DNA of 64,000 nt from Anniella stebbinsi (Eukaryota > Chordata > Lepidosauria > Squamata > Anniellidae). This document shows positions 46,325 to 56,660 of this stretch, one piece after another (the stretch's first letter is position 1; every line of letters starts with the position of its first letter). The notes under the pieces are model-generated. The model worked only from the letters and a program-made list of their open reading frames with translations. It was not told the origin of the DNA and did not search any database. The DNA lies in assembly GCA_029215795.1 (NCBI GenBank), contig JARDYH010000001.1:186627654-186691653 (forward strand), written 5' to 3'. A program made the translations under genes and the position numbers.

Positions 46325-46800
46325 ATTAGTAGTAGTAGTAGTAGTATTTGCATTTATATACCGCCCCATAGCCAAATTTAAAAAGCATAAAAAGCATAAA
46401 AACAGATTATAAATACAATAGTCATTTAAAACAACTAGGCTGGGTCAAACAACAACAACAAAATCCTCAACATATGCTGTTATATGCCTGGGAGAAGTCT
46501 TGACCTGGCACCAAAAAGATAACAATGTTGGCACCAGGTGAGCCTCGTTGGGGAGATCATTCCATTGTTGGGGGTCACCACTGAAAAAGCCCTCTCCCTT
46601 GTTGCCATCCTCCGTGCTTCCCTTGGAATAGGCACCCGGAGGAGGACCTTGGATGTTGATCGTAGTATATGGGTAGGTTCGTGTTGGGAGAGGCCTTCTA
46701 TCAGGTACTGTGGTCGCAAGCCGTGTAAGGCTTTATAGGTTAAAATCAGCACCTTGAATCGGGCTCAGAAATGTACAGGCAGCCAATGCATCTACTTCTA
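46325..46800 (-). mobile_element. L2 LINE 3' region
   Basis: Minus strand encodes HWLPVHF, a stop, ARFKVLILTYKALHGLRPQY, LIEGLSQHEPTHILRSTSKV, LLRVPIPREARRMATRERAF then SVV, the L2 ORF2 C-terminus. The tail side carries GGGGCGGTATATAAATGCAA and an (AGT)n at 46327-46345. Confidence 0.85.
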
Positions 46801-47576
46801 CAAATGTATTTAGAACTCAAATTCAAATTATGCCACAGAAATAGTATGTTCAGACCTAAACGACATCCAAAACACCACCAGTTCAGGAAGATTTGTCCCC
46901 CTCCCATTAGCTACCACACTAAACCAGATCATATTAATTTATTTGTCTTTATAACACATGCTCACGCTTTCTGTCAAGGCTATAATTTGGAAAAGCAACT
47001 TACTGCCTTTCCATTATTATTATTTTTTGTAAAAAAAAAAGAAAGATCTTGTATTGCTTCTGAATGACTCTCAGGCTTTGGATTTAGCAAAACGTTAGAG
47101 TTTCAGATCTGGGTAAGAAAGAAGCCAGAATATAAAGCACAGAATATAAAGTCTTCGATGACTATATACTAATGCCCAGAGTATGGGAAACAAACAGAAC
47201 AAACTCGAACTCTTAATACATGAAGGCAAATACGACTTGATAGGTATAACTGGAACTTGGTGGGATGACTCCAATGAGTGGAATACAGCAATTGAAGTAT
47301 ATAAATTGTTCAAGAAGAACAGAAGAAAGACAAAGTATGTTGAAAATACTTATCCCTGCACAGAAATACAGGAAGATGAGCCTGGTAGCCCCATCTGGAC
47401 TAAAATAAATGGGACAAGGAATAAAAGGAATATGATAGTCAAAGTCTACTACTGACCACCCAATCAAGGAGAAGACAAGGATGAAACTTTTGACAAGAAA
47501 ATTGCCAATGTTTCAAGGAAGTGTGATGTAGTAGTGATGGGGACTTCAATTAGCCCAATATCTGTTACGAGACAAA

Positions 47577-47727
47577 GAGCCGATCTACACCAAGCAGGAT
47601 ACAACACTTTGAAAACGTTTTGAAAACTGTATCTGGAGTGTGTCCTGGGCCCCAACAGTTGTCACTACTGTTATAAACCATTTTAAACCATTTTAAACCG
47701 TTTTAAAGCAGTAGTGTAGATAAGCTC
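47577..47727. mobile_element. MITE of the GAGCC-ATCTACAC family inside the CR1
   Basis: Left end GAGCCGATCTACAC, right end GTGTAGATAAGCTC, flanks AAA/AAA. Internal GTTTTGAAAACTGTATCTGG and TCCTGGGCCCCAACAGTT match 54778-54918. 151 bp. Confidence 0.88.
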
Positions 47728-48241
47728 AAATTCTGCCCAAAGTGTCCCCTCCAAGAAATTCCTGACATGTGTGGCTAACTTTCTCCTACAGAAAGTAGAG
47801 GAAGGAACTAGAGGACTGGCTATCCTTGACTTGATACTGACCAATAGGGATGACTTAGCAGATAAAGTGGCAGTTACAGGACCTTTTTGTGGAAAGTGAC
47901 CATGTCATATTTGAGTTCTTGATTTTAAAAGAAGCAAAAACTGAGTGTAGCTATATGTGTACTCAGGATTTTAGGAACACCATTTTTATAAACTCAGAAC
48001 TATGATAAGTAAGGTCCCACAACAAGTGACCTTAATGAGAAAAGGGGTCCAAGATGGATGGGAGTTGTTAAAAAAGGAAATTTTAAAGGCACAATAAAAA
48101 TAATCCCAACAAGGAAAAAAGATAGAAGACAACTGAAGAAACCAATGTGGCTCCACAAAAAGCTTAGGGATGACCTGAAAACAAAAAAAGGGCACATATG
48201 GGAAGTGGAAGGAAGGTCAGGCTACAAAAGAAGAGTACAGA

Positions 48242-49138
48242 CAGGCTAGGTGATGTTCACCCTGTTCTGGAGGGGGTTGCACTCCCCCTAAACGATCGGG
48301 TCCATACTTTGGGGGTTATCCTGGATCCAGAACTGTCACTTGAGGCACAGGTGGACTCAGTGGTAAGGAGCACCTTTTATCAGCTTAGGTTGATATGCCA
48401 ACTGTGCCCTTATCTGGACAGAGACATCCTAGCTACAGTTATCCACGTTCTGATAACCTCTCGTCTGGACTACTGCAATGTGTTATACGTGGGGCTGCCT
48501 TTGAAAACGGTCTGGAAACTTCAACTGGTACAAAACCGGGTGGCTAGACTGTTAACAGGGACTGGCCAACGAGACCACAATACGCCAATCCTTTTCCAGC
48601 TTCACTGGCTGCCAGTCCAGGTCCCGGCCTGATTCAAGGTGCTGGTATTAACATTCAAAGCCCTAAATAGCTTGGGCCAGGTTATTTGAAGAAATGCCTC
48701 CTCCCATATATACCTGCCCAGGCCCTAAGATCATCCTCAGGAGTCCTTCTCTGTGAGCCACTGCCAAAGGAAGTGAGGCAGGTGTCTACCAGGAGAAGGG
48801 CCTTCTCTGCTGTTGCACCTCGGCTGTGGAATAAGCTCCCTAGAGAGGTTCGTCTGGCACCTACATTATACTCCTTTAGACACCGGGAGAAGACCTTTTT
48901 ATTTTCTCAGTATTTTAGCAGTTTATCAGTTTAAGTTTTAACCTTGCTGTTTAAATTTGTATTTTATATCTGTATTAATTTCTGCATGGCTGCTTGGTTT
49001 TATCCTGGTTGTGCTTTTATACTGTATTTTATATTGTGATTTTATTCTGTTGTTTGATATTTTTTATGGTTTTAATTTTTGTAAACCACCCAAAGAGCTT
49101 CAGCTATTGGGCGGTATAGAAATGCAATAAATAAATAG
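48242..49138 (+). mobile_element. L2 LINE 3' end inserted in the CR1
   Basis: Encodes DVHPVLEGVALPLNDRVHTL, ILDPELSLEAQVDSVVRSTF, DYCNVLYVGLPLKTVWKLQL and VQNRVARLLTGTGQRDHNTP of the L2 reverse-transcriptase end, then SGVLLCEPLPKEVRQ and RAFSAVAPRLWNKLPREVRL. Stops and a frameshift separate the pieces. Ends GGGCGGTATAGAAATGCAAT and an ATAAATA tail, after which CR1 sequence resumes (GCACAGAAGTGCAGAAATG). Confidence 0.93.
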
Positions 49139-50117
49139 CACAGAAGTGCAGAAATGCTCAGGAAGACTAAGCTGAGAACGAGCTGAGGCTAGCGAGGGAT
49201 GTTAGATGCAACAAATAAGCTTTCTTCAGGTATGGGCATATTAAAAGACAGAGGAAAGAAATGGTGGCTCATTTACTCAATGAGGATGGCAAATTCATTA
49301 CAGATGACAAAGATAAGTCTGAAGTGCTCAATTCCTACTTTGGCTCAGTCTTCTCCCACAAGCAGGTCTATGACACCCCCCCCCCCCCTTCCCGGCAAAA
49401 GTGAAGTACAAGCTGAAGGATCAGGATTGCAGCTTCAGATTGATAAACAAATAAGGAACACCTAATTTCTTTGAATGAGTTCAAATCTCCAGGTCCCGAT
49501 GAATTGCATCCTCACAGTAATGAAGGAGCTGGCAGAAGAACTTTGAAAACCACTCTCTATTATCTTTGCGAAATCATGGAAAACGAGTGAAGTGCCAGAT
49601 GACTGGAGGAGTGTTAATGTTGTCCCTCTCTTCAAAAAGGGCAAAAAGGAGGAACCTGGGAAATACAGACCAGTTAGTCTGACATTAAACCCTGGGGAAA
49701 ATTTGGAGATCATAAAAGTCAGTAAGCACCTTGAAAATAATGCAATGATTACTGGAAGCCAGCATGGATTTGTCAAGAACAAACCCTGCCAGACTAATCT
49801 GATTTCAATTTTTTTTGTGGACTATGGGAATGCTGTGGACATAATATAACTTGACTTTAGCAAAGCTTTTGACAAACTGCCCCATGACATTTTGATTAGC
49901 AAACTAAGTAAAAGTGGGTCAGATGGAACAACTATTAGGTGGATCCACAGTTGGCTACAGAATCAGGCTGCCTCTACAAGAGAGGTTTAAAGCTCTTTCA
50001 AGGCACTTAAATTTTTTTACCTCTACAAGGAGGGAGCGCAAATCGGGCGTAGAGGCGCGCTATCCCTCCGATTGTGCGCATTATCGAATGCGCGTTAAAT
50101 AGCGAGTTTTATTTTGC

Positions 50118-50497
50118 GGCGGGATGTGCTGCTGCTGCTGCTGCTGCTCGCTCCCCCGCTCGGCTCCTGGCTTCCCTAGCCGGCTCCTCTGGCTCCGTCT
50201 TTTGCCTTCCTCGCCCGCCCACGTCCCTCGACAGACTTCCCTCCCTCCGGCGGGGGAGGGCGAAGCAGCCAGGCACGCAGGCAGGCAATGGAGCGGAGCG
50301 CTGAGGCTGCAGCCAGCATGCACGGGAGAGCTTCGCGTGGCCAAAGAAGGGGTCGCCCTGCCACCGCCCCCCCTTTCCCCGCCGCCGCCGCCGCCGCCCC
50401 CGCCGGGAAGGAGACGCTCCCCATCCAGCAGTGACAACTCCTCCCAGCTCCCATGAGCGCCCCCCCACCCCCGGTTTCTTGCCTTTGCAGAGAGAAA
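50118..50497. other. CpG-island-like cargo within the MITE-ended element
   Basis: Contains a (CTG)n run at 50126-50148, a (CCG)n run at about 50380-50397, many CpG sites and the acceptor-like stretch CGGTTTCTTGCCTTTGCAG (to 50490). Both strands have long open frames (for example 50109-50468 minus), as expected from a GC-rich stop-poor sequence. Resembles a promoter/first-exon region; origin unknown. The cargo resumes at 50856 after the nested MITE. Confidence 0.6.
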
Positions 50498-50852
50498 GGT
50501 CCCCTCTACAAGGATTCGCTTTTGCGCCCAGTTAGGCGATTATGCGCACAATCGCTGAAGCGCATTTACACCTAATACCTCTGCACAAGAGGCGGCGAGA
50601 GGTGGCGAAGCGCATTAACGGATGACCAAAATGCGCTTTACATGTAGTTAATGTGCATAAGCGCTTGTTCACATAGGCAAAATGTGCTTTAACGGCCGGA
50701 GCAAAATAAAACTCGCAATTTAACGCGCATTCGATAATGCGCATAATCGGAGAGATAACGCGCCTCTACGCCTGATTTGCGCTCCGTTCTTGTAGAGGTA
50801 AATTTTTTAAAGAGCCTTGAAAGAGCTTTAAACCTCTCTTGTAGAGGCAGCC
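50498..50852 (-). mobile_element. CpG-rich MITE, GGCTGCCTCTACAAG family, copy 3 (nested)
   Basis: Starts GGTCCCCTCTACAAGGATTC and ends CTTGTAGAGGCAGCC, flanked by AAA on both sides (50495-50497 and 50853-50855). It has the full family internal sequence, including CGCATTCGATAATGCGCATA. It sits within the GC-rich cargo of the larger element, so it arrived later. 355 bp. Confidence 0.93.
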
Positions 50853-52040
50853 AAAGGCCGGCAGAGGACTCTCGCTGCCCCCTCCGCTGCTCCCCAGCTG
50901 AGATCGGCTCCTGCCTCCGGGGGTCTTGCCTCCCCCCTCCCCTCTCTCTGCCTGCCTCTCGTGCAGAGGTATTAGGGGTAAATGCTTTTCAGGGATGAAG
51001 CGCATAATCACTTAACCAGGCGCAAAAGCAAATCCTTGTGGAGGGGGCCTCAGACTCAAAGAGTGCTTATCAATGGTACTTTCTCAAACTGGGAGGCTCA
51101 GTGTTCTACAGCATTTTTCTTAATGATTTGGATGAGAAGGTGCAGGGAATGCTTACCAAATTTGCAGTTGAAACAAAATTGGGTGGGATCGCTAATACCC
51201 TGGAAGACAGAAACAAAGTTCCAAGTGATCTTGATAGACTGGAGCGCTGGGCTGAAAACAACCGAATGAAATTTAATAGGGATAATTGCCAAGTTCTAAA
51301 CCTAGAAGAAAGAAACCAAATGCTTAATTACATGATGGGGGATACTTGGCTCAGCAGTACTACAAGCAAGAAGGATCTTGGAATTGTTATAGAACACAAG
51401 CTGTATATGAGCCTACAGTGTGATGTGGCTGCAAAAAAGGAAATGCTATTTTGGGCTACATTAATAGAAGTATAGCTTCCAAATCACATGAGGTACTGGT
51501 TCCCCTCTATTTGGCACTGGTTAGGCCTCCTCTTGAGTATTGCGCCCAGTTCTGGGCACCACACTTCAAGAAGGATGCAGACAAGCTGGAGGGAGTTCAG
51601 AGGAGGGCAACGAGGATGATTAGGGGTCTGGAAACAAAGCCCTATGAAAAGAGATTGAAAGAAGTGAGCATGTTTAGCCTTGAGAAGAAAAGACTGAGGG
51701 GAGTCATGGTAGCACTCTTCAAATACTTGAAAGGTTGTCACAAAGAGGAGGGCCAGGATCTCTTCTCAATCATCCCAGAATGCAGGACACAGAATAAAAG
51801 TCTCAAATCACAGGGAACCAGATTCCTGCTGGACATCAGGAAAAACTTCCTGACTGTTGGAGCAGTACGAAAATGGAACCAATTACCTAGGGAGGTTATA
51901 GGCTCTCCCACACTAGAGGCATTCAAGAGGCAGCTGGATAGCCATCTGCCAGGTATGCTTTAAGGTGGATTCCTGCATTGAGCAGGGGGTTGGACTCAAA
52001 GGCCTTACAGGCCCCTTCCAACTCTACTATTCTATGATTC

Positions 52041-52714
52041 TAAGCCCCTGGGAAAACCTCTTAACCTGGATCTGACTGATTTTGTACATTTAATCTTTAA
52101 ACTGATCAGTGATGATTGCCAGGAACAAAGAGTCACAGTTTAGTTAATTGCAGGCCATATAGAATTCTGTCAACATCCACATCCATTGTTTATCTTAGCG
52201 ACCCAGGAAAACATTAGTGGTTCCCATTAAAATCCATCATTGATATCTACAGTATACATTGATATCAGCTCCCAAAGAGAGGATGGGCAGACATCTTCTG
52301 AAGAAGGCTTGGGAATCTGCCATTCATAACCTCTTCCTGCAACTATCATAGCCTGGTTTATCCTAACATGCAGCCATACACATTTTGTGCAGTGTCAAAA
52401 GACATGTGCAGTGCGATATAGGTTTTGTGGAGTTGAGCGTATGGAAATTAGTAGGGACGTAGATTGTAGATATGGATGAATCTATCAAGCTTGATCCCCC
52501 CCCCCAATTAAATTCATTCTGCCCCATTTCGACATGAGTTTGCAACGTTTTAAAAATTTTCACATGAAAATTCATGCAGTTGATCGTGTGGTATGAAAAA
52601 GAAGAAGCTTAGAATAAACCCTGAGTAGTAATGTCGAAATCATTTCACCGTCAATGACTGTAGGTTAGGGGCTGCATGCTTGAATGCTTCCCATCAAGAA
52701 TAGAAACATGGAAG
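52041..52714. other. Intronic or upstream stretch without identified genes
   Basis: No coding similarity. A poly-C run lies at about 52497-52506. Confidence 0.5.
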
Positions 52715-53215
52715 GCTAGTATTAATACAATCCTCTACAGGTCTCTTCAGAAGTAAGTCCCATTTGATTTCAACAGGGCTCTCTCATGGGTAAGTAGTAG
52801 GGCTGTGGAAGCTGCCCGCTGCCAATGCGATCGCCTCCTTCCTGGCGTGATGACTAGCATCCCCACAAAATCGCCAGTGTCCCTGTTCCCACAAGATTGT
52901 TGGCAATCTCATGGGGACAGGGATGCTGGCAATCATGCCAGAAAGGAGCCAATGGTAGCAGGAAGCCAGCAATCGTGCCGGGGAGTGGGTAATGGCGGCA
53001 GCAAGGACAGGTATGCCCTCTGTTCCTGGGCCCGGTAAGTACCAGGCACTGCATGCTGGGAATTGTATGCTGTACCAGGGCCTAAGGCTTTGAGAGGAAA
53101 TGGCAGATCTGACATAAAATAGTGGATCCGTCATAGAATGACCTCCGTGATATGAATTTTCAAATCCAGACCCAAAGCTTGCACAGCTCTAGTAAGTAGG
53201 TATTGGATTGGAGCC
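52715..53215. repeat. AAGTAAGTCCCATT repeat split by a hAT insertion
   Basis: AGAAGTAAGTCCCATTTGAT then CAACAGGGCTCTCTCATGGG on the left and GGTATTGGATTGGAGCCTTA on the right are two halves of the short repeat also seen at 36585. The interruption is the hAT element at 52798-53191. Confidence 0.65.
52798..53191. mobile_element. Non-autonomous hAT element with 8-bp duplication GTAAGTAG
   Basis: Left end TAGGGCTGTGGAAGC, right end GCTTGCACAGCTCTA (13 of 15 complementary), flanked by GTAAGTAG at 52790-52797 and 53192-53199. An 8-bp duplication and TAGGG-type ends are typical of hAT elements. 394 bp; internal sequence has no transposase. Confidence 0.88.
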
Positions 53216-54009
53216 TTAGACAGGAGATGGATTTTGCCTTATACCACTCCCCGATATGCTAGACTCCCAGGAAGAACTATCTATACCACATGCAATTTCA
53301 GCATGTTTGACACAGCCCTGAATAAGCCATGATCTGTGGAAAACATGTTCCATCCTACAGAATTCCTCCTTATTCTCGGAGGACTGGAAAGGAGAATGTG
53401 GGATCTGTGATTGGCTCAGTTATTAGAGATGAGTCAGGCTTGCCTTTCTTCAGCCCTTTTCCATGGATGGTTGACCTTGATTCTACAAATGTTTCACTTA
53501 TCAATGCCTCATCCGCCCTTCCCTTCTACAGCTGATATGCCTTCTTTGTTTTTTAAAAATCCGTATTAGTGCAGCAGTCCTCCTGGCATCCCATCTCTAA
53601 AGTGCCTAATAAACCCAGGAAGGTTGTTCCTCCCCCACCCAATTTATATACATAAGTTACCATGCTACCCTGACTGAAAATATTCTACAGATGCTAAAAT
53701 GCATATTTGGCACACTTTCTGTGACTGTACAGAAAAACTCAGGTTTTGTAATCTGTTCGGCCTAGTTATTACACTTTTCCTTGTGTAATTGTGTAATAAT
53801 TGGGATGTAAAAGTGAAAAACGGTGGTGATCAGTAGAACAGGGCCTGGTTTAAAAACAGCAGCTTTCAAGTTCAGTGTCTAGCATCTTCAGTGTAAAAAA
53901 TTCTCCCTTGGGACCTTGAGAAGCTGCTTCTGGTTTAGCACAGTGTAAGGCACTGTACAGCTTCAACATGATCCAGCAGTTACTTACCAGTATTGCTCTG
54001 AGAGTGTAG
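53200..54009. other. Stretch without identified genes
   Basis: Nothing recognised on either strand; a few AT-rich and A-rich patches. Confidence 0.5.
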
Positions 54010-54128
54010 GGCCAGATCTACACCAAGCAGGATATAACACTTTAAAACGGTTTATAACTGTTTATAATGGTTATAAAGCAGTTTAAAACTGTTATAAACC
54101 ATTATAAAGCAGTAGTGTAGATCTGCCC
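54010..54128. mobile_element. MITE of the GAGCC-ATCTACAC family, variant ends
   Basis: Left end GGCCAGATCTACAC, right end GTGTAGATCTGCCC, flanked by TAG on both sides (54007-54009 and 54129-54131). Interior is a chain of GTTTATAA/TTATAAAC palindromes. 119 bp. Confidence 0.88.
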
Positions 54129-54439
54129 TAGGTCCCAGTCATTCAGTGACTTACCTCAAGCTACAACTGTGTATCTAGGATCCTGCAGAGACTTAGGTCT
54201 ATTGAGCCAGAGGCTCTGGGCCTCATCCTGGAACTACTTAGTACAGTTGCTAAAAGGAGATCCTGATCCTACAGCAGCTGATTTGAGTGATCATGTGTTG
54301 TTGCAGGAATTAATGAAGTCTATAATTGTGGCATTTATGTGGTTCCAGTAATCATTTGGGATAGGAAGATGACAGAGGGACATGTTTCCCTTGACAGAGG
54401 TGGGAGGACTTTGTGACAGCGAGTTACATTGATTTCCCA

Positions 54440-55450
54440 TTTTCTTTCTTATAGTAACAAGCACTGTTTTAAAACTATAAATTAAATTATTTATAACAAT
54501 CAGTATCAATATTATACCTCACCTTCATAAAATGTATAAAAGACCTTCAATTCTTGTAAAATTCTCCTTTCCATTTCTCTCCATCTCTAATTTTACTCAG
54601 TTTTACAATTTGTGTCCTATGCAATATTTCATACCGCCATAGTTTAATCATGGGACCCTGCTCTTTCCCCCCATTTAGTTCCAAACAAAGTTTTTGCAGC
54701 TGGAAGCATATTCCATGCCAATTCTTAATGACTAGATCAAACTGAATATTATATCCTAGCACTGAACAACTTACTTAGAACCTATCTACACCACACAGGA
54801 TAAAACACTTTGAAAACGTTTTGAAAACTGTATATGGAGTGTGTCCTGGGCCCCAACAGTTCTCAAAACTGTTATAAACCATTTTAAACCGTTTTAAAGC
54901 AGTAGTGTAGATAGGTTCATAGTGAATCCCACCTTCCAAATCCTTTAATTTTGGGATACAGCCAACATATATGTTGAAAATTAACTCCAGAATGATCACA
55001 TCTCCAATACTTATCCATTCTATTTTTATACATCTTATTCACTCTTGGTGGAGTTGTGTATCTTTGATATAAAACCTTGTAATTATTTTTTAAAATATTA
55101 TAACTCATGGATAGGGCTGCATTTATCCAAGCTCTTATGAATTGGAAGATCCAACATTTATTTTTAAAAACTATTAACTGTGTTCCCTTTAGTATGTAAT
55201 ATATTATTAAACTTTGCTGGAAATCCTTTTATTTCATCAGATTTATAAACCATTTTTTAAAAAAAATCTTATCAAATTATATATATATATATATATATAT
55301 ATACATAATTCTTATATGTGTGTTTTTGCTTGATATCCATTTAGCTGCAAATATTAGTGCCCGAAAGCATAACTCATGACATTTGTAATTTTTATTTTGT
55401 TCATACTGAGTCCAGAATATTTTACTTCCCCTCATCATATATAAGGATGT
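54440..55450 (-). mobile_element. L1 LINE ORF2 C-terminal fragment, interrupted by a MITE
   Basis: Minus-strand frames encode NNYKVLYQRYTTPPRVNKMY then KNRMDKYWRCDHSGVNFQHI and CWLYPKIKGFG, the L1 ORF2 C-terminal region with the (P)PRVNKMY and CW(L/E)C-type motif, and ILGYNIQFDLVIKNWHGICF downstream. The MITE at 54778-54918 is inserted in it. A (TA)n tract is at 55279-55302. Confidence 0.75.
54778..54918. mobile_element. MITE of the GAGCC-ATCTACAC family inside an L1
   Basis: Left end GAACCTATCTACAC, right end GTGTAGATAGGTTC (perfect 14-bp inverted repeat). Flanks TTA and ATA. L1 coding continues across it. 141 bp; closest to the 47577 copy. Confidence 0.9.
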
Positions 55451-55456
55451 ATGACT

Positions 55457-55603
55457 TAGAGCAACCTTCCCCACCCTGGTGCCTTCCAGATGTTTTGGAC
55501 TTCCATCAGCCCCAAACACCATAACAAATGATCAGGAATGCTTGGGGGTGTAGTCCAAAATATATGGAGGGCACCCAGTTGGGGAAGGCTCAGTTAGAAC
55601 ACC
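55457..55603. repeat. Palindromic repeat CCTTCCCCACCCTGGTGCC
   Basis: The left arm CAACCTTCCCCACCCTGGTG then CCTTCCAGATGTTTTGGACT pairs with the right arm AGTCCAAAATATATGGAGGG then CACCCAGTTGGGGAAGGCT. A palindromic repeat common in reptile-like genomes (my recollection); half-copies at 6305-6362 and about 58640-58715. Confidence 0.75.
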
Positions 55604-55619
55604 CCTGTGTCTGCCTCTA

Positions 55620-55935
55620 GGGTGACCAAATAAAATCCAGGTCAGGGCTCATGTAACTTTAACAGTTGTAGAGAAAAGGGAATTTCAGCCAGTGTCATTT
55701 GTATGCAATTAGTTCCTGGTGATATTCCCTCTTCATCACAGCAGTTAAAGGTGCAGGCACTATACTAGAGTGACCATATACAAAAGAAGGCAGGGCCCCT
55801 GCAACTTGAACAGTTGTGATGAAGAGGGAATTTCACCAGGAACTAATTGCATACAAATGACACTGGCTGAAATTCCCTTTTCTCTACAACTGTTAAAGTT
55901 ACATGAACCCTGACCTGGATTTTATCTGGTCAGCC
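55620..55935. mobile_element. Tc1/mariner-type MITE with TA duplication, copy 3
   Basis: From GGGTGACCAAATAAAATCCA to TTTATCTGGTCAGCC, flanked by TA (55618-55619 and 55936-55937). The internal TAGAGTGACCATATACAAAA occurs at about 55767. 316 bp. Confidence 0.9.
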
Positions 55936-56091
55936 TACTCTAGCACTTAGAAATTTATCTCTTCAAAATCGTCTTATGACAAGCTTTCTTTCAAACTTTT
56001 TGAATTTGAGAATATTGAACATGTTGAATGCTAAGAATGTTCTGCTGGTCAGTTTGCAAGAGCATTTTGTAAGAGTAAAGTATAAATTGTA

Positions 56092-56383
56092 GGGTGACCA
56101 TATGGAAAGGAGGACAGTTGTATAGAAAAGGGAAATTCAGCAGGTATCATTTGTATGCATGTAGCACCTGGTGAAATTCCATCTTCATCACAACAGTTAA
56201 GCTGCAGGAGCCCTGCCCTCTTTTGTAGAGTGACCAGATACAAAAGAGGGCAGGGCTCCTGCAGCTTTAACTGTTTAATTTCACCAGGTGCTATATGCAA
56301 ACAAATAACACCTGCTGAAATCCCCTTTTTTATTCAGTTGTTAAAAGATACAGGAGACTGTCTTCCTTCTCATATGGTCACCC
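56092..56383. mobile_element. Tc1/mariner-type MITE with TA duplication, copy 4 (diverged)
   Basis: From GGGTGACCATATGGAAAGGA to CATATGGTCACCC, flanked by TA (56090-56091 and 56384-56385). The internal TAGAGTGACCAGATACAAAA is at about 56226. 292 bp; less similar to the other three copies. Confidence 0.88.
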
Positions 56384-56552
56384 TAACATTGTTCACTCTA
56401 ATTTTGGCCCAATTTCCCAATCACTTTTTGATCTTACCAGTTTCACACAGTGCATATTTGTTTCAAATTGACCCCAGAGTGGTGGCCCTAAGGAGAAATG
56501 CCTGAGACTAATAATCTCCCTCACTTGGATATACCAGTTATTTATCACATTA

Positions 56553-56660
56553 ATGGCATAGAGGGGGCAGAGTTCAGTGGTAGAGCACATGCTTTACAAG
56601 CAGAAGGTCTCATGTTCAATGCTTGGCATCTCCTGGAAAGACGGCTGCCTGAAACCCTGG
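56553..56660 (+). mobile_element. tRNA-derived SINE
   Basis: GTTCAGTGGTAGAGCACATG resembles a tRNA A-box (AGTGGTAGAGCA) and GGTCTCATGTTCAATGCT a B-box (GTTCAATnC), spaced as in a tRNA promoter. A tRNA-unrelated tail with ACGGCTGCCTGAAACCCTGG follows. Degenerate; not a functional tRNA. Confidence 0.7.

Larger units (their letters stand above)
49966..51049. mobile_element. Pack-type MITE: CpG-rich MITE ends with captured GC-rich cargo
   Basis: Ends: GGCTGCCTCTACAAGAGAGG at the left and CCTTGTGGAGGGGGCC at the right, flanked by TCA on both sides (49963-49965 and 51050-51052). CR1 sequence continues across the site (ACAGAATCA / GACTCAAAGAG), which confirms both boundaries. The left 152 bp and right about 95 bp are MITE sequence. 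The family's middle is replaced by GC-rich cargo at 50118-50497 and 50856 to about 50953, with a second MITE nested in it. Capture by a MITE is inferred. The cargo lacks a recognised protein family. Confidence 0.8.
47160..52040 (+). mobile_element. Long CR1 LINE split by three later insertions
   Basis: CR1 order can be followed along the whole stretch: endonuclease pieces (SMGNKQNKLELLIHEGKYDL, IGITGTWWDD), a middle part near 47740-48240, KRRV after the insert, FKKGKKEEPGKYRPVSL (49637-49690), [15 protein letters not shown] (about 49854-49899), AENNRMKFNRDNCQVL, and the C-terminus [20 protein letters not shown], then the tail CTATTCTATGATTCT. It is interrupted by a MITE (47577-47727), an L2 (48242-49138) and a 1,084-bp MITE-ended element (49966-51049). 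The catalytic FADD is changed to FAVE. Dead. Confidence 0.93.

Noticed and set aside
50109..50468. Ala/Arg/Gly-rich 119-codon frame on the minus strand of the GC-rich cargo
   Set aside because: GC-rich sequence has few stops on either strand; all frames are open here, so it is not evidence for a protein.
56553..56625. tRNA gene
   Set aside because: A- and B-box-like sequences are present, but no complete cloverleaf can be formed and a SINE tail follows.
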